Source: Elusimicrobiota bacterium (GTDB lineage: Bacteria; CG03; SLGR01; PWQF01). From it: a stretch of 60,499 nucleotides of DNA. The stretch spans positions 1-60,499 of the forward strand of contig PWOI01000078.1 in assembly GCA_003557485.1 (NCBI GenBank). Reading direction: 5' to 3'. The notes under the pieces are model-generated. The model was given only the letters and a program-made list of their open reading frames with translations, made no database searches and was not told the origin of the DNA. The translations under genes were made by a program, and so were the position numbers. Below, one piece after another: positions 48,601 to 56,835 of the stretch (positions are counted from its first letter, which is position 1; each line of letters opens with the position of its first letter).

Positions 48601-49789
48601 AATGCGCACCGGCTGCATGGGCTGCAATCTCGTTAAGGACAAAAATATTGTCGCGCTCCTTTTCAGGAAGCGAGGCCTTTATTGCCCCCGAGACAATATC
48701 CCGTCCGGAACCCGTAAGCCCTAACGCAGCAACCGAACGGAAAAGCCCGGCCGGAATCTTTTTCAGAAGGGTTTTTGCGGCCTCAATGGGCTGTCCGGAC
48801 GTTTCTGTATATGATTCAAAAACCGGCCGGCCCCCTTTAATCACTACAAGCTTGCTTCCGGTAGACCCGATATCAAGTCCGGCTATCGTTTCAGAGGGAA
48901 GGTCTGTATTTGTCAAGGAAGGTTCCATTCGGCGCACCCTGGTAAGTGCTTCTGAAAGAGGAGGTAGATACTTAAGGGAAGAATCCGTTTTTCCCTCAAC
49001 ACCCGTCTTTTTAGTTTTGCCTGATATTCCCTCAAGCGCTGCTCCGAGCGCTTCAAAGTAAAGATGATTTTCAGGTATTACTATTTTCGTATTTTCCGGC
49101 AGATTGCGTTCAATTGCATTTTTTATTCTATTGAGGCCGGCAAGCCCGCCGATCAAAATAAGCAGGGGCTTAATTTCTTTTTTGAGTGCCAGCTCAAGAG
49201 CACTTTTTGCTGTTGCGTCCAGTATTCCTGCGGTAACTTCCTCAATACTGTGACCAGTATTCAGAAGGTGTGTAAAGTCCGTTTTCATTGTAACACCGCA
49301 GCGTTTTGTAATATCTGTTCCCTCAGCGGCCCCGGCCAGTCTGTCGGCCTGTTCCATAGTCAGGTCGACTCTCCTTAAAATCTGGTCCAAAAAACTTCCT
49401 GCGCCGGCAGCGCACCGGGGATTCCGGCTATATTCAGATATTCCCGTACTTTCAATATTAAGTACGGAAAAACCGCCGCCCCCAAGCCTTATGACAGTAA
49501 GGTCCCGGTCTGGATATAGGAAGCGGGCTGCTCTTTCCTGGGCCGGGCGTTCAACTATGGAGGGAAAAGGAATATTAGCCCTGAACTTGCCTGTAGCAGT
49601 AACAATATCACTTTTTTTAATATTCCATAATTTTTCAAGCTGCTGGAAATGCTTTTCTACTTCCTGTTTATGTGCGGCAAAATATTTATCGCTTATGCGT
49701 ATGTTTTTACCGTCCGATTCAAGAAGAACAGCCTTGAAGTTGATTTTTCCCGCATCTATTCCTATTAAACGTTTATTTTTATGATTCAT
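45626..49789 (-). CDS. 2-hydroxyacyl-CoA dehydratase activase-type fusion: two BadF/BadG/BcrA/BcrD ATPase domains + DUF2229 and dehydratase-like C-terminus
   Basis: GIDAGKINFKAVLLE and GLDIGSTGSKLVVIK; VVDIGGQDAKYVRLD; NTVCSAGTGSFLAEQ; GIPRGLETEEILPFSAAFFRSLGF; CDSTFCAPLQIVAGQ. Confidence 0.9.
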   Translation of the reverse strand: MNHKNKRLIGIDAGKINFKAVLLESDGKNIRISDKYFAAHKQEVEKHFQQLEKLWNIKKSDIVTATGKFRANIPFPSIVERPAQERAARFLYPDRDLTVIRLGGGGFSVLNIESTGISEYSRNPRCAAGAGSFLDQILRRVDLTMEQADRLAGAAEGTDITKRCGVTMKTDFTHLLNTGHSIEEVTAGILDATAKSALELALKKEIKPLLILIGGLAGLNRIKNAIERNLPENTKIVIPENHLYFEALGAALEGISGKTKKTGVEGKTDSSLKYLPPLSEALTRVRRMEPSLTNTDLPSETIAGLDIGSTGSKLVVIKGGRPVFESYTETSGQPIEAAKTLLKKIPAGLFRSVAALGLTGSGRDIVSGAIKASLPEKERDNIFVLNEIAAHAAGAHFYDNSVDTVVDIGGQDAKYVRLDSGRVIDSCMNTVCSAGTGSFLAEQLSCLGIENVEKFGEMALQAPRAVDLGQHCAVFISEQIDEVKRKGAAIDEIVAGLYYSIVLNYDNRVKGGREYGKKIFLQGKPATNIALAAALSAVTEREITVPPSPGTPGALGIAVLTAKELSGKFAGGVLPDFGQFLESRITERKTFRCTSTTGCTDGNLCTIHRIKVSLSGKEKIFFWGGACDKFESASGEKALAAKIPDVFAEREKLIRSYTDKGSGKAETVGIPRGLETEEILPFSAAFFRSLGFQVKIIEDWGMSLIEKGAGLCDSTFCAPLQIVAGQAKVQENENFIFLPKILEVSSRNNSNNEGRCYACPLSQAAPDMLSPRLTGCVVSPVLNLKNGLKKNLKEFLRLRKILKVSSSSIRSAFRAGLAAQQAFVRDCLETGRNALEFAEKNNLPAVVVLGHPYIVNSPLISSGIPDSIRQSGAVAIPASCYPFKSGLKGFNRIFWGYGRDLLQAAQDIRKTRGVYPLWLSVYSCGPDSFLIHFFQYICHGKPYAILESDAYTGQAGFNTRIEAFIYGIRNYVYPEKEDYTDFEDLCSTVTVSAAMNNGGKILIPNMGETSSTAAAVLNSIGANALALPPDTKEHLELGRRYTSGKECLPMIITLGGLLKFLENNEGSYYYMMPRADGPCRFGKYHLLFRIALEKAGFGQRVEIISPSSVSGYNQQINGPSMAKAWAATVFTDILRDALLDIRPEEKNEGSTQKIFDLYLSEIEKTANKNSCSWKGVRTLWGIEELSRKAAKSFKEILRDDSKMNKPTVLVTGEIFLRLNSFSNNNVIGELESLGVKIKLAPFREWINYVNWLRRQGLTLPKSNPFKIRAGTAVQEMIERKIYGIFADALDWPEDHPVVEILEEARDYLKDLKPLGEAALTIGLPLLLWKKKEIDAAVVVGPFECMPTRIGETQLNRIARQYRFPVLSLSYYGEAPDRDILEGFTHLL

Positions 49790-49885
49790 ATATACCTTCT
49801 TTATGAATGATTCTATAGAAAGTCATCGCGCTTGTCAAAATAAGTGTTTCAAAAACCATACACAGTAATTATTGCTACAATCTTC

Positions 49886-49913
49886 TTGAATAGAAAATCT
49901 AAATTTGTATAAT
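49886..49913 (+). promoter_or_regulatory. Strong sigma70-like promoter upstream of ispH
   Basis: TTGAAT-N16-TATAAT in the divergent intergenic region. Confidence 0.6.
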
Positions 49914-49920
49914 TTGGCGT

Positions 49921-49965
49921 ATGACAGCTAATGAAAAAAGAGGACTCACGTGGCAAAAATTTTAA
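49921..49965 (+). other. Putative 14-codon leaderless uORF overlapping the ispH start
   Basis: ATG 7 nt downstream of TATAAT; MTANEKRGLTWQKF*; stop lies after ispH GTG (49950). Confidence 0.3.
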
Positions 49966-50807
49966 AAAGCCGGCACTGCGGTTTCTGTTCCGGCGTAACG
50001 CTTGCAATAAAAAAAGCCCGTGCAGCTGCAGCCGGGGGCAAGATATATACTTTAGGGCCTATAATACACAACCCTCAGGTAGTTGAAAATTTGAGAAGAA
50101 ATAATATAATAGACAAAAGCAGTTCACCCGCAGGCATAAACTCCGGAAGCTGCGTATTGATAAGAAGTCACGGCATACCTCTCAACACAGAAAGGGAACT
50201 GGAAAAGAAAAACTGCCGTATTGTGGACGCCACATGTCCCAAAGTTAAAAAAGCCCAGGAAATTTTCAGCGGGCTGGCTGAGAAATATGGTAAGGTTTTT
50301 ATTGTAGGCAAAAAAACCCACCCTGAGGTTAAGGGTATTATATCCAGGGTGCCTCTAAAGGGTATTGTTCTGCTGTCCCCGGAAGAGGCAAAAAAAATTA
50401 AGCCAGGGAAAAAAGCGGGAATTATAGCCCAGACAACATTCAGACGGGAAGTTTTTTTTGCGACGGTATTTGAAATAATTAAAAAGTTTGACGTGGTTGA
50501 AGTTCATAATACTATATGTCAGGAAACTGTATGCCGGCAGGAGGAACTGAAAAAACTCGCGAATAAGGTTGATGTCCTTTTTATTGCCGGCGGCAAAAAC
50601 AGTTCAAACACAAAAAGGCTTTTTGAACTGGGGTGTGAGATAGTAGACACATACCACGTAGAAACACCGGAAGAGATTAAGCCGTCCCATCTGATGGGCC
50701 GGGTAAACATAGGTATAGCGACGGGAGCTTCAACTCCTGTAGAGATTGTGGAAGAACTTGAAAAGAAAATCAAAGAAATAAAAAATCTAAACAAGGAGAA
50801 TATGTAA
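49950..50807 (+). CDS. ispH: 4-hydroxy-3-methylbut-2-enyl diphosphate reductase (GTG start)
   Basis: CGFCSGVTLAIKKA, LGPIIHNPQVVENLR, IRSHGIP, DATCPKVKKAQ, IAGGKNSSNTKRLFELG, GIATGASTPVEIVEE. Confidence 0.96.
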   Translation: MAKILKSRHCGFCSGVTLAIKKARAAAAGGKIYTLGPIIHNPQVVENLRRNNIIDKSSSPAGINSGSCVLIRSHGIPLNTERELEKKNCRIVDATCPKVKKAQEIFSGLAEKYGKVFIVGKKTHPEVKGIISRVPLKGIVLLSPEEAKKIKPGKKAGIIAQTTFRREVFFATVFEIIKKFDVVEVHNTICQETVCRQEELKKLANKVDVLFIAGGKNSSNTKRLFELGCEIVDTYHVETPEEIKPSHLMGRVNIGIATGASTPVEIVEELEKKIKEIKNLNKENM

Positions 50808-50812
50808 CGGTT

Positions 50813-52486
50813 ATGGTAGAAAAAAAATTGAGTATGGAGGATGTAGTAAGGCATGTCGAAGAGCAGACAAGCCAGGGACGGGTAATCATTGGTACCATTA
50901 TTGACATAGATAAGAAAAAAAATGTGGTAATGGTTGACACGGGACAGAAGGCCGAAGGGGTTATAGACCTCGAAGAATTTGAAGGCGAGGAAATAAACGT
51001 TGGTGACGAGGTTGAAGTTTATGTCATAAAAAAGAGCCATGACTACGAACACCCGCCCATTCTATCACACAGAAAAGCAAAACTTGAAAAGAAAATTGAG
51101 GATATAGAAAAGGCGTTCAGGGAAGAACTTGTCCTTGATGCGAAACTTGAAAAGAAAATAAAAGGGGGAATCATAGCTGATATAGGCGGCGTTAAGGCTT
51201 TTATGCCCGCTTCTCTTGTGGGCTATCCTATGGTAAAAGACCTTGATACTGTCGTGGGAGAAACCGTACCGTGCCGTATAATAGATTTTGAACGCGACAA
51301 AAAAAATGTTGTCGTTTCCTGGAAAAAAGCGATCGAAGAAGATGTCCGCAGGCAAAGGGAAGAACTCTTTGAACAGCTTTACCCCGGAAAACTTGTAAAA
51401 GGTGTCGTTTCCGGAATAAAAAGTTTTGGCGCTTTTGTGGACCTTGGGGGAATAGATGGCCTTCTTCACATAAGTGAACTGTCCTGGGGACATGTTGACC
51501 GGGTGGAAGATATGCTTGAAGTAGGACAGGAAGTCGAAGTAAAAATCAAAAATTTCAACCCTAAATCAAACAAAATTTCACTCAGCCTGAAGGATACAAT
51601 GCCCAATCCATGGGAAGATATCGAAGAAAAATATGCTATTGGTTCGGTTTTTGAGGGGAAAATAACCGGCGTTACTTCCTACGGCGCTTTCGTGGAACTG
51701 GAACCCGGTGTCGAAGGGCTTGTCCGGACAGAAGAAATTTCCTGGACAGAAAATGTGAAACATCCTAATTCCGTATTAAACAATGGCGACGAGGTACAGG
51801 TAAAAGTAATTTCCATAGAAAAAGAAGGCGAAAAGATGGCTCTCAGCATCAAGCAGACCCAGGCAAACCCATGGGAAGAGATCGCCGAAAAATATCAGGT
51901 TGGAAACGTATTTGAGGGAGAGATAACGCATATTACCGATTTCGGCGCTTTTGTTATGATTGAACAGGGAGTGGAAGGGCTCATACACATAAGCGATATA
52001 ACCTGGGAAAAAGAGATTAACCATCCAGAAGAAACTCTGGAAGTGGGACAGAAGGTCAAAGCAAAAATACTCAATATAGATCCGGACAAGCAGAAGGTTT
52101 CTCTGGGCCTTAAACAGCTTGAAGACAATCCTTACAACGATTATCCCGCAGGCTCTGAAATTGAGGCAAAGATTAAGGATGTCCAGCGCGGCGGGGCCTA
52201 TCTTGAACTTGAAAACGGCCTTGAGGCTTACCTTCACATATCAAACTATGATTCGGAAAGAACCGATGATCTGAGGGAAGTCCTGAATGAAGGTGACGAA
52301 CTTAAGGCGAAAGTTATAAAAAACGATCCGGAAAAGAAATATATAGAACTCAGCAGGAAAGCCCTCATTGTATCCAAAGAAAAGGAAAACATGGAAAAAT
52401 ACATGGATCCTTCTTCAGGCCAGGGAGCTTCTATTAAAGATATTCTGGGAGATAAATTCAAAGGGTTAAAAAAAGACGAAGAATAA
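50813..52486 (+). CDS. rpsA: 30S ribosomal protein S1 (multiple S1 domains)
   Basis: Repeated S1 domains: GVVSGIKSFGAFVDLGGIDGLLHISELSWGHV, GKITGVTSYGAFVELEPGVEGLV, GEITHITDFGAFVMIEQGVEGLIHISDITW. Confidence 0.94.
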   Translation: MVEKKLSMEDVVRHVEEQTSQGRVIIGTIIDIDKKKNVVMVDTGQKAEGVIDLEEFEGEEINVGDEVEVYVIKKSHDYEHPPILSHRKAKLEKKIEDIEKAFREELVLDAKLEKKIKGGIIADIGGVKAFMPASLVGYPMVKDLDTVVGETVPCRIIDFERDKKNVVVSWKKAIEEDVRRQREELFEQLYPGKLVKGVVSGIKSFGAFVDLGGIDGLLHISELSWGHVDRVEDMLEVGQEVEVKIKNFNPKSNKISLSLKDTMPNPWEDIEEKYAIGSVFEGKITGVTSYGAFVELEPGVEGLVRTEEISWTENVKHPNSVLNNGDEVQVKVISIEKEGEKMALSIKQTQANPWEEIAEKYQVGNVFEGEITHITDFGAFVMIEQGVEGLIHISDITWEKEINHPEETLEVGQKVKAKILNIDPDKQKVSLGLKQLEDNPYNDYPAGSEIEAKIKDVQRGGAYLELENGLEAYLHISNYDSERTDDLREVLNEGDELKAKVIKNDPEKKYIELSRKALIVSKEKENMEKYMDPSSGQGASIKDILGDKFKGLKKDEE

Positions 52487-52490
52487 CTAA

Positions 52491-55261
52491 ATGAAAAAAC
52501 TCCATCTTTTTCTCCTGATTTTTTTTTAACTTCACACCATCTTTACGGTGCTTTTCAGCTCAGGAGAGAAAAATTTGACTGGACAGAAGCCCATACACCC
52601 AACTTCATAGTATATAATTACATTACCGGAGAGGCAGATCAAGAACTGCTTCTTGACCTGCTAAACCGTCTTGAGCTTATCAGTGATGATATAAGCGATA
52701 TTCTCAACCTGGAATTCCCGGGTAAAAATGTCGTTTTCATATACAATAACCACACCCATTTCAGACAGAACAGAATAGCCGCTGTAGGTGAAGGAACTCT
52801 AGGTTTTGCCGACAAATTTAAAAGCCGCCTTGTAATTCCTTACATGTCGTCTCCTTATGAACTTGAACACCTGATGGCCCATGAATTCACCCATATAGCG
52901 CAGTTCGAAGCTCTTTACGGAGGATTCTGGCGTTCCGCACGCCTTATAAAAGGGCTTTCCGGTATGGAACCTCTCTGGATAATGGAGGGTATGGCAGAAA
53001 CCATAGCGCACGACATCCTTGAAAAAGACTGGACCTCATACGACAGGATGATAATCCGCGACGCCTATCTTTACGACAGGCTTTATACTTTCAGAGAACT
53101 TCAGAACTTTGCTCCTCTTTACAAGGATATTTACCTGGGATACAAGCAGGGTCATTCGGGAATGGACTTTCTTGTTGAAAAGGAAGGGCGTAATATTCAC
53201 CAGCGGCTACTGAAGTCAATGCGCAACAACTTTGACCCTCTGAAGGCTTTCGAAACCGCCGTAACCCAGTTCAGGGACTTAAGAGACTTTAATTCTAAAT
53301 GGAAAGAATGGCTTGGAGAGCAGGTTGAAGAAGAAATTCAGGGAAGGGACCGCGCTGAAGAAACCTACACCTCACTTCTGAAAGATGACGGCGACACCAG
53401 AAATCCCGCACATGTTTCTCCCGGAAGCTTTTATTATGTAAGCGACCGTTGGGGATTAAACGAGATTTATCTGCACACAAAAGGTCAAGACAGAAAAATA
53501 CTTTCGAATCTTTTTGTATCCGGGGCTGACAATCTTATAACAGGCGACCGCATATATGACAGAATCATAGATTACTGCCCGCAATCAGAAACTCTTGTTT
53601 TTGCTGCCAGAAGAAACCAGCGTCCCTATCTGTATATTTATAGCGCTGGCTCCGGCAGTCTTGAAAGAATAGATACAGGCCTTGAAGAAATACGTTCACC
53701 GGCCGTTGCCCCGGGCGGAAAAATGATAGCCTTTACAGCAAGGGAAGGATTTAACAGGAATATATATATTTATGATTCGGCTACAGGAAAAACCAGGGCT
53801 GTCACAAATGACCGCTACCCGGATTTCGGACCGATTTTTTCTCCAGACGGCAGCAAAATAATTTCCGCCTCAGAGAGGTATTACAAAAAAGACCTCAGAG
53901 AAATAGAGATTGAAACAGGCAGTTACACCTGGCTTACCGATACTCCGCACAACGATTTTCATCCTTCCTATGCCGGAGACGATAAAATAATATACATATC
54001 CGATAAAAACGGAGTAAACAATATATATTCCCTTAATTCTTCAACTACGGCTTTAAGAGTTACAAATATTGAAAGCGGCGCTTTTTACCCGGTTTCCGCC
54101 GGAAACGGCAAAATCCTGGCATCTCTCTATTATGACGGAAAACACAGGGTTTCGGAAATACCTTTTATCGGTGAAGACACAGTTTTGCCCGAGGAGGAAA
54201 AAGTATTCACTGACCCTCTTGGAGAAATCGTCATAAGTACCGCTAGCGTCTCAAAGCGGAGGGCTCGCGGAAGATTTTCCACGGATTTCTTTTTTCCCAG
54301 CTTCCTTTACGCGACAGATATTGGTTTTGTGGGGGGAGGGGTTATAAGAATGTCTGATTATTTTGCCCATAACACCGTAGAGGCCTACGGCTGGGCCTGG
54401 CCCGGTTCTTACGAAACCACTCTTCAATATATTAACAGTAAATATCGACCTGACCTGTTTGTTGCGCTTTCAGCTGACAGAACAGAATACAGGGCAATTG
54501 ACCGTAACAAGTACAGGCGTACGCGGCTTGGCGCACAGACAGGCTACAGGTATCCGCTGACAAGGTATACGGCATTCACCCATTACTTTCAGGCCTCAAG
54601 CCGGGAAGTTCAAAACCTCGATGAGAAAGAAACAACTTCATACCGCAGCGATACTGGAACCGGTTTCATCCTTCAGCGAAATACTGCAATACTGAAACCG
54701 TTTCAGGCCATAAGGGGCGGACGTATTTCTGTTGGAGCATACCTTTCCCGGCCAATGGAAAAAGACGGACTTGACTATAATACATATTCTTTATCAGCGG
54801 CAAGATACACTCCGCTGAGAAGAAATCTTATCATGGCTAAAAGAGGAGACTTTGTGAAATCCGAAAGAGAAGATGCCAGAAGATACGGACTCGGTGGAAC
54901 CAGCCTTAGGGGATATTCAAGTAATTCCTTTACGGGAAGGAACGCTGCTGTTTTCAGTACGGAGCTAAGGGCAATGCTCTTTCCCCGGATGAACTGGCAC
55001 ATTCCATTTATGTGGCCGGATATAAATTTATACAGTTTTTCCGCGAAAGTCTTTACCGATGCCGGAACCGCTTTCAATGACAGCAATCCGCCTGATACAG
55101 CGGAGAAGTGGGGTTTTTCTTACGGCTTCGGATTCAAACTTAATTTTTATATGCTTCAGCTTGCTCCCGGATTTCTAAGCGTAGAGTTAGCAACACCATA
55201 TAAGGACAGTGATACCTGGAGAGTATACTGGAGTTTCGCTGCCGGCCATATAGCATGGTAG
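52491..55261 (+). CDS. Exported gluzincin metalloprotease + TolB/PD40-like beta-propeller + Omp85-like beta-barrel; reading frame broken by T9 tract at 52519-52527
   Basis: HLMAHEFTHIAQFE...LWIMEGMAETIA; propeller repeats (RSPAVAPGGKMIAFTA, FGPIFSPDGSKIISAS); barrel with YGLGGTSLRGYSSNSFTGRNAAVFSTELRAMLFP; with one added T the ATG at 52491 gives MKKLHLFLLIFFLTSHHLYGAFQ... signal peptide in frame. Confidence 0.75.
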
Positions 55262-56835
55262 ACGGAGGCAATAACCATTCCCATTCGGATGTAGTAAACA
55301 CGGCAACTTCGGTCTCTTCCGCAACACTTATATCCCGTGTTCTTGGATATACCAGGGATATGCTTATAGCAAATTTTTTCGGGGCATCAATGGTTGCCGA
55401 TGCTTTTTTCGTGGCATATAAAATACCTAACCTTCTGCGGCGGCTTCTCGGTGAAGGATCGCTCTCTACATCCTTTATACCGGTATATACAGAATACCTT
55501 ACTAACAGAACAGAAGAGGAATCACAGAAACTGATTAAGGCGGTTTTCGGCGCTTTTACCGTACTTTTTATAATTCTCACCGTTGCAGGAATAATTTTCG
55601 CTCCTCAGATTGTAAGGGTAATAGCCCCGGGATTTGCCGACTCTCACCAGCAGCTTCAGTTGACTGTACTACTGACCAGGATAATGTTTCCATTTTTAAT
55701 GGCAATAGGGCTTGGCGCAATAACCCTGGGCATACTCAATTCCTGGCGAAAGTTTTTTCTGCCGGCAGTTGCTCCGTCAATGCTCAGCATATCGGAAATA
55801 CTCTTCATTCTTTTTCTTACTCCTTTTATGGAGCCTCCTATAAAGGCTCTGGCTATCGGAGTTGTAGTAGGGGGATTCTCCCAATTTGCAGTGCAGGCAG
55901 TGCCGATAATAAAAAGACATTCAATAATGCCGGTTATAAACCTTAAGCACCCGGGACTGAGACGGATTATCCGACTTATGCTGCCGGCGGCTATAGGACT
56001 TGCAGTTTTTCAGGTAAATTCTCTTGTTGACACCATCTGCGCCACTATGCTGGATCCGGGCAGCGTAAGTTTTCTTTATTACGGGAACCGCCTTGTACAG
56101 TTCCCGCTTGCTCTTTTCGGCACCGCAGTGGCAACGGTTGCCTTGCCGATGATGTCGGAAAATGCCGCGCGCAAGCAGATGACAGAACTGAAAGATACCT
56201 TTTCTTTCTCTCTTCGGAGTATATCTTTTCTGATACTTCCCGCGGCGGTAGGCCTTATAATATTCGGAGAACCCATAGTGCGGCTTCTTTTTCAGCGCGG
56301 CGAGTTCACTTCCGCCCACACTTCCCAAACTTCCTGGGTCCTTATCTTTTATTCCACAGGACTCATATTCTTTGCAGGAGTTAAGGTAGCCACCAGCGCT
56401 TTCCATTCCCTGCAGGACACAAAAACACCTGTTATAGTTGCCTCGGCAGCCATGATCTTAAATGTGGGCCTTAATTTGACAGTTGTTTTTGTTGAGCCGG
56501 TAAAAAACTATTTCGCTGCAGGCGGGCTTGCCCTGGCAACTTCAATAGCATCGGCTCTTAATTTTATCCTTCTCGTAATAATTTTCCGCTACAGGAACGG
56601 ACTCATAGGAGGAAAACGAATAACTAAATCCGTTTTTTCTCATATATTCGCATCTGCGGTTCTTGGCATTTTTCTTATTTACTCAAGGAACTGGACTGAA
56701 ACCTGGAACATCTTTATAAGGGTTCCGGCAGTCATAGCAGCTGCCGCAGCTCTTTATACATCGGTATCTCTTATGCTTGGAATCCCGGAAATTGAAAGGA
56801 TAAAGACAACATATATGAAAAAAAATGAAAATTAG
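55255..56835 (+). CDS. murJ: Lipid II flippase MurJ/MviN
   Basis: SATLISRVLGYTRDMLIANFFGASMVADAFFVAYKIPNLLRRLLGEGSLSTSFIPVY; polytopic. Confidence 0.95.
   Translation: MVDGGNNHSHSDVVNTATSVSSATLISRVLGYTRDMLIANFFGASMVADAFFVAYKIPNLLRRLLGEGSLSTSFIPVYTEYLTNRTEEESQKLIKAVFGAFTVLFIILTVAGIIFAPQIVRVIAPGFADSHQQLQLTVLLTRIMFPFLMAIGLGAITLGILNSWRKFFLPAVAPSMLSISEILFILFLTPFMEPPIKALAIGVVVGGFSQFAVQAVPIIKRHSIMPVINLKHPGLRRIIRLMLPAAIGLAVFQVNSLVDTICATMLDPGSVSFLYYGNRLVQFPLALFGTAVATVALPMMSENAARKQMTELKDTFSFSLRSISFLILPAAVGLIIFGEPIVRLLFQRGEFTSAHTSQTSWVLIFYSTGLIFFAGVKVATSAFHSLQDTKTPVIVASAAMILNVGLNLTVVFVEPVKNYFAAGGLALATSIASALNFILLVIIFRYRNGLIGGKRITKSVFSHIFASAVLGIFLIYSRNWTETWNIFIRVPAVIAAAAALYTSVSLMLGIPEIERIKTTYMKKNEN

Noticed and set aside
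45905-49784. Plus-strand ORFs opposite the dehydratase-activase fusion
   Set aside because: Shadow ORFs of a long, strongly supported minus-strand gene.
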